This document shows positions 50,827 to 59,847 of a DNA stretch of 64,000 nt, piece after piece. The stretch covers positions 3,992 through 67,991 of the forward strand of contig CAUDEY010000009.1 in assembly GCA_958448705.1 (NCBI GenBank), given 5' to 3'. Under the pieces are notes generated by a model that saw only the letters and a list, made by a program, of their open reading frames with translations, did no database searches and was not told the origin of the DNA. The DNA comes from UMGS1322 sp900550765 (GTDB lineage Bacteria; Bacillota; Clostridia; Christensenellales; QALW01). Position 1 is the first letter of the stretch. The number at the start of each line of letters is the position of its first letter. The position numbers were made by a program, and so were the translations under genes.

Positions 50827-53800
50827 ATGTTGTATAAAAAGAATGCAGTGCCGGAGCTCACTGCGGAGTTGTTTGAAAACCCCACATCGGAATTTCGGGG
50901 AGCCCCTTTTTGGGCCTGGAATACCAAACTGAAAGACGAGATGCTCCTTAGGCAAATTGAGATCTTTAAGCAGATGGGTATTGGCGGCTTCCACATGCAC
51001 GTGCGGTCAGGCATGGCCACCGAATATTTAAGCGAAGAGTTTATGCGCCTGATTCGCCTGTGCAATGAAAAGGCAAAAAAAGAGGATATGCTTTGCTGGC
51101 TGTATGACGAAGACCGTTGGCCTTCCGGGGCGGCGGGCGGCCTTGTTACAAAAAATTACCGCTACAGGGGCCGTTCTCTGGTAATTGACAGCACGGATCC
51201 GCACAGCCGTCGGAATTTTGCTGAGAATTTTGAAGAATTCTGCCGGATGGCGGATGCGGGAGAAAAGCCCTGCGGATATTTTTTGGGCAGATACACCGTA
51301 ACCTTTGACGGCAATCATTTTATGAAGGACTATCGCCGCTTGGAGGCGGAGGAGGAACCCTCCGGCAAGGTGTGGTATGCCTATATCATAGTAAATGAGG
51401 ATAATCCCTGGTATAACGGTCAGGCCTATCTGGATACCCTGAATAAACAAGCGGTAGAAGAATTTGTGCATGTGACGTACGATGCATATTTTAAAGCCGT
51501 CGGCAAAGATTTCGGCGGGAGCATTCCTGCTATCTTTACCGATGAGCCCCAGGTGCCGCGGCACAGCTATTTTAAAACCTCCGGAGCGGATGGATATATT
51601 ACGTTGCCTTTTACCGATGATTTTGAGCAGACCTATCAAGCTGCCTACGGCGAAAGCCTGCTGGATAAGGCCCCGGAGCTGGTATGGGAAAAGCCGGGAA
51701 ATGGCTGTGCGCTTACCCGCTACCGTTATATGGATCATATGTGCGAACGGTTTGTTTCGGCCTTTGTGGATACCATCGGCCAGTGGTGCATGGAGCATAA
51801 TATTGCCTTTACCGGCCATATGATGCAGGAACCTACGCTCAGCAGCCAAACCGATTCTTTAGGCGAAGCTATGCGCTGTTACCGGAATTTTCAAATTCCC
51901 GGCATGGATCTTTTGTGCGATGCTGTAGAACTGACTACCGCCAAACAGGTGCAGTCGGCGGTGCATCAATACGGCAGGGAAGGAATGCTCTCCGAGCTTT
52001 ACGGCGTTACCGGCTGGAACTTTGATTTTAAAGGCCATAAGCGTCAGGGCGATTGGCAGGCGGCTTTAGGGGTAACGGTGCGCGTGCATCACTTGACCTG
52101 GGTTTCCATGAACGGAGAGGCCAAGCGTGACTATCCCGCCTCTATCGGATATCAGTCTCCGTGGTATCGGGAATATCGTTATATCGAAGATCATTTTGCA
52201 AGGGTAAACACCGCGCTGACCCGGGGCACGCCGGAGGTCCGTATCGGAGTGATCCATCCGGTAGAAAGCTTTTGGCTTTACTGCGGGCCTAATGATAAAA
52301 CCGCATTGCGCCGCCAGTACCTGGATGCACAGTTCGATCAGCTGACCCGCGCACTTGCCTACAGCGGTATTGATTTTGATTTTATTTCCGAATCTCTCTT
52401 TCCGCAGCTGTGCAAAACGGCGTCTGTTCCTCTTACCGTAGGCGAGATGAAATATGACTGCATCGTCGTTCCGGTAATGGAAACGATGCGTTCCTCAACG
52501 CTGGAGCGGCTGGAGGCCTTTGCCAAAGCTGGCGGCAGGGTGATTTTGATTGGGAAGCCGCCGGTGTATATTGATGCAGAACCTTCCGAGGCAGCGGCAA
52601 AGGCGGCAAAAAATTGGAAACAGCTGGACGTAGATTATACTGCGTTGATCGATGCTTTAGAGGATTTCCGTTTTGTTGATTTTACCGACATGGATACCGG
52701 CGTACGCTGCGGCAACTTTGTGCATCAGCTGCGCAATGACGGCCAGGATAAATGGCTGTTCTTCTGCCATGGCGAAAATATGGAAAAGCGCAAGGGCTTT
52801 GTTTCGGCACTGTATTGTGAAAAAGTAAAGCTTACCATTACAGGGGAGTACGATTTGACCGAATATGATACGCTGACCGGTAAAATTTATACTCCGGCTT
52901 ACCGTATAGAAGACGGAAGAACCATTTTAATGCGCACCATGTTTGCTCAAGACAGCCTGCTGCTGAAGCTGACGCCGACAAAGGGCGATAAGCTGGTAGA
53001 AGGCGATGCGCCTGTTCGGGCTATGCCCAAGGGCGTAAACGACGTGATTGTAAGCAGGCCCAGCGCCAAAGTGGTTATTCCCGTGGCCGGCGGAAGTGTT
53101 TCCGTGGCTGATGCTGTGCCGTATACATTGGATGAGCCCAATGCCGTGCTGCTGGATCTTTGTGAATATGCCTTTGACGGCGAAGCTTATCAGGGGCCGG
53201 AGGATTCTCTGCTGGTTGCCGATATCGGCAGGAAGCGGTTCTTTGAAAAACATCAGGGACAGCGCATCGTTCAGCCCTGGGTGGAGATTCCCGAGGAGAT
53301 ACGGCGGGATATGCAAGAGCATACCGTAAAACGCAGATTCCGTTTTCACAGCGACATTGCCGTTGAAAATGCTCATTTGGCATTGGAACTGGCGGATCAG
53401 GCAAAGATCTGGGTCAACGGCAGGCAGATCTCCAATCAGCCCGACGGCTGGTATGTGGATGAATGTATTCAAACCGTACCGGTACCTGCGCTGCAGCCGG
53501 GCGAGGTCGTGATTGAAATAGAAATCCCCTTCTCTCTGCGCAGCTGTACTGAATGGTGTTATTTCCTGGGGGATTTCGGCGTAAAAGTCCGCGGGAAATT
53601 CATTACTGTGATTCCCCGGCCTAAAACACTCGTCTTTGGTGACGCCGTATCGCAGGGGCTGCCGTTCTATACGGGCAATATCATTTATCATACTGCCTAC
53701 AATGAGCCTGCCGGTGCGGAGCGCACCCTGCAGCTTTCCCAATATGCCGGCGCTTTGGCTAAGGTGCGTGTTGACGGAAAAGAAGCCGGAATAGCGGCGT

Positions 53801-54024
53801 TGGCTCCCTATTGCGTTTCTTTGGGCTTTATGGAAAAAGGTACGCACCGCATCGATATTACCGTGTTCGGTACCCGGGGCAACGCCTTTGGTCCTGTACA
53901 CAACAACGTAGCGGATTATCCCTATTTAGGCCCCAACGCCTGGCGTACGCATCATTCGCCCTTGTGGTCGGATATCTATCAGCTTCATCCCACCGGGCTG
54001 CTGAATGCCCCGGAAATTTACTGA
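50827..54024 (+). CDS. Large glycoside hydrolase, GH106-like (alpha-L-rhamnosidase-related)
   Basis: A 1065-residue cytoplasmic protein. The N-terminal TIM barrel resembles GH106-related enzymes: RGAPFWAWNTKL, MGIGGFHMHVRSGM, CWLYDEDRWPSGAAGGLV, FTDEPQVPRH and GYQSPWYREYRYIEDHFAR; candidate acidic residues are in YDEDRWPSG and FTDEPQ. The C-terminal 300 residues contain galactose-binding-like beta modules (AKIWVNGRQISNQPDGWYVDE). No signal peptide. Activity on rhamnosides is suggested by family, not shown. Promoter at 50740, terminator at 54107; divergent PHP hydrolase upstream. Confidence 0.7.
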   Translation: MLYKKNAVPELTAELFENPTSEFRGAPFWAWNTKLKDEMLLRQIEIFKQMGIGGFHMHVRSGMATEYLSEEFMRLIRLCNEKAKKEDMLCWLYDEDRWPSGAAGGLVTKNYRYRGRSLVIDSTDPHSRRNFAENFEEFCRMADAGEKPCGYFLGRYTVTFDGNHFMKDYRRLEAEEEPSGKVWYAYIIVNEDNPWYNGQAYLDTLNKQAVEEFVHVTYDAYFKAVGKDFGGSIPAIFTDEPQVPRHSYFKTSGADGYITLPFTDDFEQTYQAAYGESLLDKAPELVWEKPGNGCALTRYRYMDHMCERFVSAFVDTIGQWCMEHNIAFTGHMMQEPTLSSQTDSLGEAMRCYRNFQIPGMDLLCDAVELTTAKQVQSAVHQYGREGMLSELYGVTGWNFDFKGHKRQGDWQAALGVTVRVHHLTWVSMNGEAKRDYPASIGYQSPWYREYRYIEDHFARVNTALTRGTPEVRIGVIHPVESFWLYCGPNDKTALRRQYLDAQFDQLTRALAYSGIDFDFISESLFPQLCKTASVPLTVGEMKYDCIVVPVMETMRSSTLERLEAFAKAGGRVILIGKPPVYIDAEPSEAAAKAAKNWKQLDVDYTALIDALEDFRFVDFTDMDTGVRCGNFVHQLRNDGQDKWLFFCHGENMEKRKGFVSALYCEKVKLTITGEYDLTEYDTLTGKIYTPAYRIEDGRTILMRTMFAQDSLLLKLTPTKGDKLVEGDAPVRAMPKGVNDVIVSRPSAKVVIPVAGGSVSVADAVPYTLDEPNAVLLDLCEYAFDGEAYQGPEDSLLVADIGRKRFFEKHQGQRIVQPWVEIPEEIRRDMQEHTVKRRFRFHSDIAVENAHLALELADQAKIWVNGRQISNQPDGWYVDECIQTVPVPALQPGEVVIEIEIPFSLRSCTEWCYFLGDFGVKVRGKFITVIPRPKTLVFGDAVSQGLPFYTGNIIYHTAYNEPAGAERTLQLSQYAGALAKVRVDGKEAGIAALAPYCVSLGFMEKGTHRIDITVFGTRGNAFGPVHNNVADYPYLGPNAWRTHHSPLWSDIYQLHPTGLLNAPEIY

Positions 54025-54106
54025 GAAAAAAGCCCTCGCTGAATGACAGAGGAGCATAAAGAAGTATTGCAAAAATACTGACCTATGCCAAGTGAACGGG
54101 AAATAA

Positions 54107-54150
54107 GAAAACTCTATGTGAATGGATAAACCATTTGCATAGAGTTTTTC
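54107..54150 (+). terminator. Terminator after the large glycosidase
   Basis: AAAACTCTATG pairs with CATAGAGTTTT across a loop that itself holds AATGG/CCATT; followed by a T-rich tract. Confidence 0.75.
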
Positions 54151-54234
54151 TTTTGCTTATTTCAAATTTTCAGCGTCCGCAGGATGCGCAGCCGTCACCG
54201 AAGGGGACGATCTTGGGGGCTTGGGGGTTATCCC

Positions 54235-54354
54235 TCAACAAGCGTTTTGGCGGGTAGAAAACTCGCCAAAATCGCAAACATGTACATGTTTGCATTGCTT
54301 GCCAGTATATGTACGGACAGATTTTCTGGCGCAAATTGCTTCCATTGTATTCAT
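54235..54354 (-). pseudogene. N-terminal fragment of a nitroreductase-family gene
   Basis: A 39-codon frame behind a good ribosome site (GGAGG, 54371 side) begins MNTMEAICARKSVRTYTGKQ, the hallmark N-terminus of FMN nitroreductases (normally about 170-200 residues). After 20 residues similarity stops where two palindromes begin, and the frame soon ends. It lies 16 bases after the histidine kinase stop, so the intact gene may once have ended the RR-HK operon before being cut by an element or rearrangement. Confidence 0.6.
54245..54293. repeat. Two adjacent palindromes at the left edge of the accessory module
   Basis: TTTTGGCG/CGCCAAAA with an 11-base loop (54245-54271) is followed 2 bases later by a perfect 20-bp palindrome of GCAAACATGT with its complement (54274-54293). 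They begin exactly where nitroreductase similarity ends. The region 54150-54234 beside them holds no gene. It could be an element end, a transfer-origin-like site or a site-specific recombination scar; none is proved. Confidence 0.55.
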
Positions 54355-54370
54355 GGATAGATACCTCCAT

Positions 54371-55411
54371 TTATTTATTATTTATACATACCTCAAATGT
54401 GTTTCTCTTATCGAAAGAATGGACGGATATATTACCATTGTGCAAGTCAATTATTTTTTTTACAATCGCAAGTCCCAGACCATTTCCCTCTGTGGAATGG
54501 GAACGGTCTCCCTGGTAAAACTTATCAAAAATATGTGCCCGCATTTCCGGGGGGATCTCCTCGCCGCGGTTTTGGATTTGGACAACGGTGTCGCCTTCTA
54601 TTTCTTTTACCACTACATTGATTTGGCCACCGACATGAGAAAACTTAATGGCGTTGTCCAATAGATTGATCCATACCTGTTTGAGCATTTCTTCGTTGCC
54701 TATCGTATAGCACTCCCAGTTGTCAAAGACAACCTCCAGATTTTTGTCGGCAAGCTTCTGATCCAGCAAGGCGATAACAAGGCGGATTTGTTCGCTGAGA
54801 TTAAATCGTCTCTTATCGGTCAGGATCGTCTGTTTTTCGATTTTGGAAAGATACAATACATTGGCCGACAAAGAGGAAAGCCGCTCTGATTCGCTGATGA
54901 TAATATCCAGATATTCATTGCGTTCTTCGGGGGTTAAATCTTCCCATTTAAGAGCTTTGGCAAAACCGCGGATGGATACGATAGGCGTTTTGAATTCGTG
55001 GGAAAAGCTATTGACAAAGTCTGTCCGCAGCATTTCCACACTGCCGATTTCCTCTACCATGTGGTTGAACTTGTCTCCCAGTTTGCGCAGCTCTTCCAGC
55101 CCTTTCAGGCTCAACCTTACGCTGTAATCCCCGTCAGCTACCTTGTCGGTGGCGTCCATCAGTTCCCGCAGGGGGCGTAGGGGCGCACGGCTGAATATAG
55201 CTGCCAGGACAGTGCCTACCGCCACGCTGGTCAGACAAAAGATAAACAATGGGACTCGCTCCATACCACCGCCTTCCAGTATGCCTACACTGGACAGCAG
55301 GAATGTTCCGAAAAAGGTCAGGAGCATGGTGGCAAGCATAATCAAAAAGACAATAAAAGCAAAAAACAGCGTCAGGCGGAAATACTTTAAAGACGATTTC
55401 AGCTTACTCAT
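54371..55411 (-). CDS. Sensor histidine kinase (HAMP, HisKA, HATPase)
   Basis: A 346-residue membrane kinase. Two transmembrane helices (about 13-41 and 54-74) with only a short external loop, HAMP domain (about 75-125), HisKA with H138 in NSFSHEFKTPI, and HATPase (N box NLLDNAIKFSH, G1 IQNRGEEIPPE, G2 GNGLGLAIVKKI). The tiny sensor loop resembles intramembrane-sensing kinases of antimicrobial-peptide systems, which often take their signal from an ABC transporter. It overlaps the response regulator by 8 bases. Confidence 0.92.
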   Translation of the reverse strand: MSKLKSSLKYFRLTLFFAFIVFLIMLATMLLTFFGTFLLSSVGILEGGGMERVPLFIFCLTSVAVGTVLAAIFSRAPLRPLRELMDATDKVADGDYSVRLSLKGLEELRKLGDKFNHMVEEIGSVEMLRTDFVNSFSHEFKTPIVSIRGFAKALKWEDLTPEERNEYLDIIISESERLSSLSANVLYLSKIEKQTILTDKRRFNLSEQIRLVIALLDQKLADKNLEVVFDNWECYTIGNEEMLKQVWINLLDNAIKFSHVGGQINVVVKEIEGDTVVQIQNRGEEIPPEMRAHIFDKFYQGDRSHSTEGNGLGLAIVKKIIDLHNGNISVHSFDKRNTFEVCINNK

Positions 55412-56081
55412 GGTGAATCACCGCCTTGTAGCCGATTCCCCGAATCGCAACAATTTCAAATTCCGACCACTCTTCAAACCGGCGACGCAAACGGGTAATA
55501 TGGACATTCACAGTGGTGTCTACTGTATTTGACTCCATGCCCCAGATTTCATCCATGAGCTGCAGGCGGGTGAAAATTTTGCCTGGATAAGAGAGCAGCT
55601 TATATAAAAGATAAAATTCTTTCTGCGGTAGAGTCTGTTCCACACCTTCCCTGGAAACAGTCAGGGAATCGTAATCCAGAGTCACTTTGCCGATACGCAG
55701 CTTACGCTCGTTGGCGATTTGAGAGCGGTGCAACAGAGCTTTGATTCGCAAGAGCATTTCCTCCTCGTTGACCGGCTTTACCATGTAATCGTCGGTGCCT
55801 ACCAGAAATCCCTTGCATTTTTCCTCCGGCAAGTCCTTTGCCGTCACCATGAGAATGGGGGTATTGTCCCCGGCACGCCTGATATATTCGGCAAATTCGT
55901 ATCCATCCATAACGGGCATCATTATGTCCAGTACAATCAAGTCGATATGCTGTTTATCGGTTATCTCTAAAGCCTCCTGCCCGTTTGAGGCCCCATAAAC
56001 TTCATAACCCGCATGTTTTAGCACTGCCTTCATCAAACGTGCGGTATTTTTGTCGTCCTCTACTACTAAAATTTGAAACAT
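55404..56081 (-). CDS. OmpR/PhoB-family response regulator of the kinase pair
   Basis: A 225-residue regulator: receiver 1-118 with EDD at 8-10, phospho-acceptor D52 in VLDIMMPVMDG and K in VTAKD; winged helix about 128-222 (LPQKEFYLLYKLLSY; TVDTTVNVHITRLRRRFEEW; VAIRGIGYKAV). First gene of the RR-HK operon. Its promoter carries two AGTTAATTT boxes 11 bases apart, the spacing expected for an OmpR-type dimer, so autoregulation is likely; the same box occurs before the alarmone synthetase and the MacB-like gene. Confidence 0.92.
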   Translation of the reverse strand: MFQILVVEDDKNTARLMKAVLKHAGYEVYGASNGQEALEITDKQHIDLIVLDIMMPVMDGYEFAEYIRRAGDNTPILMVTAKDLPEEKCKGFLVGTDDYMVKPVNEEEMLLRIKALLHRSQIANERKLRIGKVTLDYDSLTVSREGVEQTLPQKEFYLLYKLLSYPGKIFTRLQLMDEIWGMESNTVDTTVNVHITRLRRRFEEWSEFEIVAIRGIGYKAVIHHE

Positions 56082-56107
56082 CTCTGCACCTCCCAGCCTT
56101 AATTCCT

Positions 56108-56141
56108 ATTATATCAGAAAAAATTAACTGAAAATTAACTC
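56108..56141 (-). promoter_or_regulatory. RR operon promoter with tandem AGTTAATTT boxes
   Basis: On the minus strand AGTTAATTTT starts at 56140 and AGTTAATTT again at 56129 (11 apart), then TATAAT at 56113-56108, 27 bases after the first box start. No standard -35 hexamer is present at the right place; the boxes take it, as in activator-dependent promoters. Confidence 0.65.
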
Positions 56142-56181
56142 AGAACAGAAGTTTTGGCTTTTTTTACAATTATGGTTCCTC

Positions 56182-56215
56182 AGTTAATTTTGAGTTTCTT
56201 GATACGAGCTAAAAT
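56182..56215 (+). promoter_or_regulatory. Candidate RR-controlled promoter of the (p)ppGpp synthetase gene
   Basis: AGTTAATTTT at 56182, a degenerate second box (AGTTTCTTGAT) 11 bases later, and TAAAAT at 56210-56215, 28 bases from the box start. It mirrors the divergent RR promoter. Confidence 0.5.
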
Positions 56216-56297
56216 TTATGCACAGATCATGCTGAGCAGATTTGAATCGAAGATTATCATGCTCACAATGGCAAGTAAATTTAGCGAAGTGAAAAAC

Positions 56298-56951
56298 ATG
56301 GACGAAGCTGCTGTAGAAATCAGCGATTTACCTTTGGGTTTCCCGGAATCGTTTCAGAAACTGCAAGAAATGAATCTGCTGTATTCCAGCGCTGTAAGGG
56401 AAATATCAGTTAAACTTGAAAATCTCAATGAGGAATTCAAAATAAACCATTCCCGCAATCCGATACAGCATATTAAGCACCGAATCAAGCGGCCGGACAG
56501 TATTCGGGAAAAAATGCTGCGGCGCGGTCTTGCACTTGACTATGAAGTCATGCGCGAGGAAATCACGGACATCGGCGGCCTGCGGGTGATATGTTCTTAT
56601 ATCAACGACATTTACGCCATAGCGGAAATGCTGAAACGGCAGGATGATGTTCTGACGGTGCAGATCAAGGATTATATTGCGCACCCAAAGCCAAACGGAT
56701 ACCGCAGCTATCATTTAATTGTTGGTATTCCCGTGTTCTTTTCAGAGGAAACACAGGTCATCCCAGTTGAAATTCAGATGCGCACAATGGCAATGGATTT
56801 TTGGGCGAGTTTGGAGCATCAGCTAAGGTACAAAACTTCTGCGGAAATTCCCAGTTCTATCCGGATGCGCCTGACCCAAATAGCCGATGAAATTTATAGA
56901 GAAGATCTGGAAATGCAGAATATTTACCAAGAAATTCACCAGCTCCGGTGA
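56298..56951 (+). CDS. Small alarmone (p)ppGpp synthetase, RelP/RelQ type
   Basis: A single-domain RelA/SpoT synthetase that transfers pyrophosphate from ATP to GTP/GDP. All key blocks are present: HRIKRPDSIREKMLRRG (ATP side), DIGGLRVICSYIND, HPKPNGYRSYHLIV (GTP loop) and VEIQMRTMAMDFWASLEHQL. No HD hydrolase and no TGS/ACT regulatory domains. Start uncertain: 56298 (GAAGTGA upstream, 217 residues, normal size for the group) is preferred, but in-frame ATGs at 56229, 56259 and 56268 exist. It sits between the RR-HK operon and the ABC genes. Confidence 0.88.
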   Translation: MDEAAVEISDLPLGFPESFQKLQEMNLLYSSAVREISVKLENLNEEFKINHSRNPIQHIKHRIKRPDSIREKMLRRGLALDYEVMREEITDIGGLRVICSYINDIYAIAEMLKRQDDVLTVQIKDYIAHPKPNGYRSYHLIVGIPVFFSEETQVIPVEIQMRTMAMDFWASLEHQLRYKTSAEIPSSIRMRLTQIADEIYREDLEMQNIYQEIHQLR

Positions 56952-57000
56952 ACGAATAAAACATTCATTGTTCATTAAGTTTTCAAAAAGTGAGTCCCAT

Positions 57001-57034
57001 AGTTAATGTTCGGTTTTTCAAACGATGGTAGACT
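57001..57034 (+). promoter_or_regulatory. Candidate RR-controlled promoter of the MacB-like transporter
   Basis: AGTTAATGTTC at 57001, a weaker GGTTTTTCAAA 11 bases later, and TAGACT at 57029-57034, exactly 28 bases from the box start, as at the synthetase promoter. AAGGAG and the gene follow. Confidence 0.5.
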
Positions 57035-57066
57035 ATGCCCATCAAAACGCAAAGGAGTGAACCCAC

Positions 57067-59790
57067 ATGCTTCAAATAAAAGAGGTTTCAAAGGAGTATA
57101 TTACGGGGGAACTACACCAATCCGCATTGGATAGAGTTTCCCTGAATCTCCGAGACAATGAGTTTGTTGCAATTCTCGGCCCCAGTGGGTCGGGTAAAAC
57201 TACGCTGCTCAACATCATCGGTGGTCTTGACCGCTATGACAGCGGCGATTTGATTATCAATGGTATTTCTACTAAGAAATACAAAGATCGAGACTGGGAT
57301 TCCTATCGGAACCACACCATCGGTTTTGTTTTCCAAAGCTATAATCTGATTCCACATCAGTCCATTCTTGCCAATGTGGAGCTTGCTCTGACGATTTCGG
57401 GTATTTCCCGCAAAGAACGCAGAAATAGAGCAAAAAAAGCCTTGGAAGAAGTCGGGCTCGGCGATCAGCTGCACAAGAAGCCCAATCAGATGTCCGGCGG
57501 TCAGATGCAGCGTGTGGCTATCGCCCGCGCTCTAGTCAACAACCCGGACATTCTGCTTGCCGATGAGCCGACCGGCGCTCTGGACACGGAAACCAGCGTC
57601 CAGGTCATGGAGCTATTAAAAGAGGTTGCGAAAGACCGCCTTGTGGTTATGGTTACGCATAATCCAGAGCTTGCAGAAGAATATGCAACCCGAATTGTGA
57701 AACTGCGGGACGGGCACATCACGGATGATTCCATGCCTTTTGAGCCGGAACCCAGTGCTTTGAAAGAGCCGGAACACAAGAACATGGGAAAAGCCTCCAT
57801 GTCCTTTGGAACCGCTCTATCTCTCAGTTTCAGCAACCTAAGGACAAAGAAAGCCCGGACTCTTTTGACTTCCTTTGCCGGTTCCATCGGTATTATCGGC
57901 ATTGCGTTGATTTTGGCTCTATCTAACGGAGTCAATACCTATATTGCCGATATTCAAAGGGATACCATGACCTCTTATCCGATTTCTATCGAAGCGCAGA
58001 CGATAGACCTTTCCAATATGCTTGAGACAGGCGGCCCCCAGGGCGGCGGCCAGGAAGAAATCGAACACGAACTGGATGGCATCTATTCCAATGGCAGCAG
58101 CCTTGAAATGGCCTCCAGTATGACAACAAGCATTACTGAGAACAATCTGACCGAATTTAAAAAGTATCTGGACGATCCCGACAGCGAAATCAATCAATAC
58201 ATCGGTGAAAATGGCGTGGTCTATTCCTACGATACAAAATTTGGTGTTTATACCCACGATCCTGACGGTACTTTTGTAAACACAGATGGCAGCACTCTGG
58301 AAGATGAAAGTGAAAATGCCGGAATGTCTGGCGGTATGGGTGGAATGAGTATGATGGGTATGGGTTCTTCCAGTAATTTCGAGGAACTGATGCCCGGACA
58401 AGACGGCACCCTGATCAGCGCCGCCGTTACCGACAGCTACGAAGTCGTTTACGGTTCATGGCCTACCGCTTATGACGAAGTAATCCTTGTGCTTGATGAA
58501 AACCACGAAATTTCCACCACAACCCTTTATCAGTTGGGGATTCTTCCGACTGCCGAATATCAAGAGTTAATGGAACAAATCGACAATGGCGAAGAGATCA
58601 CTGTTGAAACGGAATATTATAGCTACGAAGATATTTGCAGTCAAGAGCTCTACATGATTCCTGCCTGTGATACTTATATTGAGAATGAGGATGGTACTTT
58701 CACCTATGTCGGTGACGATGCCGCTGAAATGGAATCTTTAATGGAGAGTGCTGTTCAGCTTAAAATCGTCGGTGTTGTTCGTCCCGCAGAGGATGCGACC
58801 AATGCTTCCATCAGCAGTGCAATCGGTTACACAAAAGCACTTACCGATTATATTATCGAGCATACTGATGAAAGTGCTGTTGTAAATGCACAGAGGGAAA
58901 GCGAAACCATCAATGTTTTAAACGGTCTTTCTTTCGCTCCCGAAGATGATGCCGCCAAGATTGCCGATACAAGAACATATTTTGCTTCTCTCGGCATTAC
59001 AGATAAGGCAAATATGTATAGAAATATGATGCAGTCGGCGGGTTCCTCTGATCCTCAAATGATGGAACAGATGGATGCTATGGATGAGTCACAGATGGCG
59101 GCTGCATTAGATGCTTATTTGGAAACTGCTGAAGATGATGTACTGCTCACCATTTACGACACCTACATTTCCACCGGCACTTACGATGAAAATATGGAGT
59201 CCTTCGGCGTGGTAAGTCTTGATGCTCCTGCATCCATCAGCATTTATGCAGACAGCTTTGAAGCAAAAGATTCCATTTCCGCCTGTATTGAAGATTACAA
59301 CAGCACCGCAGCGGAAGAAGATCAGATTAGCTACACAGATTATGTAGGTCTGCTGATGTCATCTGTGACTACCATCGTAAATGTGATTTCCTATGTGCTT
59401 ATTGCCTTTGTAGCTGTCTCTCTCGTAGTATCCTCCATTATGATTGGGATTATCACCTATATTTCCGTGCTGGAGCGCACGAAGGAAATCGGTATCCTCC
59501 GGGCGATTGGCGCCTCCAAGCGCAATATTTCGCAGGTCTTTAATGCGGAAACCTTTATTGTTGGTCTGTGCGCCGGATTGATCGGTATTGGCTTAACGCT
59601 GCTTCTGCTGATCCCTGGCAACGCACTGATCCACGCCATTGCGGGGACTACCAGTGTAAACGCTGCTCTGCCGTGGACGAGCGCCGTATTCCTGATTGTG
59701 CTAAGCGTGGTTCTGACCTTGATCGGTGGACTGATCCCCTCCAGGAAAGCTGCGAAAAAAGACCCTGTTACCGCTTTGCGCACCGAATAA
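57067..59790 (+). CDS. MacB-like ABC transporter, fused ATPase and FtsX permease
   Basis: A 907-residue protein: ATPase domain 1-230 (LGPSGSGKTTLLN, MSGGQMQRVAIARAL, ILLADEPTGALD), a first transmembrane helix (about 270-290), a very large extracytoplasmic region (about 295-765), and three C-terminal helices in an FtsX domain (VISYVLIAFVAVSLVVSSIM, ERTKEIGILRAIGASKRNI). This mechanotransmission type does not usually transport across the inner membrane by itself but removes or senses peptides, matching the kinase's small sensor loop. Odd: a Met/Gly-rich run at about 419-435. Likely co-regulated by the RR. Confidence 0.9.
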   Translation: MLQIKEVSKEYITGELHQSALDRVSLNLRDNEFVAILGPSGSGKTTLLNIIGGLDRYDSGDLIINGISTKKYKDRDWDSYRNHTIGFVFQSYNLIPHQSILANVELALTISGISRKERRNRAKKALEEVGLGDQLHKKPNQMSGGQMQRVAIARALVNNPDILLADEPTGALDTETSVQVMELLKEVAKDRLVVMVTHNPELAEEYATRIVKLRDGHITDDSMPFEPEPSALKEPEHKNMGKASMSFGTALSLSFSNLRTKKARTLLTSFAGSIGIIGIALILALSNGVNTYIADIQRDTMTSYPISIEAQTIDLSNMLETGGPQGGGQEEIEHELDGIYSNGSSLEMASSMTTSITENNLTEFKKYLDDPDSEINQYIGENGVVYSYDTKFGVYTHDPDGTFVNTDGSTLEDESENAGMSGGMGGMSMMGMGSSSNFEELMPGQDGTLISAAVTDSYEVVYGSWPTAYDEVILVLDENHEISTTTLYQLGILPTAEYQELMEQIDNGEEITVETEYYSYEDICSQELYMIPACDTYIENEDGTFTYVGDDAAEMESLMESAVQLKIVGVVRPAEDATNASISSAIGYTKALTDYIIEHTDESAVVNAQRESETINVLNGLSFAPEDDAAKIADTRTYFASLGITDKANMYRNMMQSAGSSDPQMMEQMDAMDESQMAAALDAYLETAEDDVLLTIYDTYISTGTYDENMESFGVVSLDAPASISIYADSFEAKDSISACIEDYNSTAAEEDQISYTDYVGLLMSSVTTIVNVISYVLIAFVAVSLVVSSIMIGIITYISVLERTKEIGILRAIGASKRNISQVFNAETFIVGLCAGLIGIGLTLLLLIPGNALIHAIAGTTSVNAALPWTSAVFLIVLSVVLTLIGGLIPSRKAAKKDPVTALRTE

Positions 59791-59795
59791 TCCAA

Positions 59796-59828
59796 AGCAG
59801 CCCCGGCCATATTGCTGTCGGGGCTGCT
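59796..59828 (+). other. Intercistronic hairpin between ABC genes
   Basis: AGCAGCCCCG pairs with CGGGGCTGCT around a 13-base loop, without a T-run. It lies 6 bases after the MacB-like stop and may stabilise mRNA ends or weakly terminate. Confidence 0.55.
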
Positions 59829-59847
59829 CCATTCAGGGAGAATGACT

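Noticed and set aside
52927..53901. A 324-codon minus-strand frame inside the large glycosidase gene
   Set aside because: Antisense shadow caused by codon bias; it starts and stops within a gene with clear protein motifs on the plus strand.
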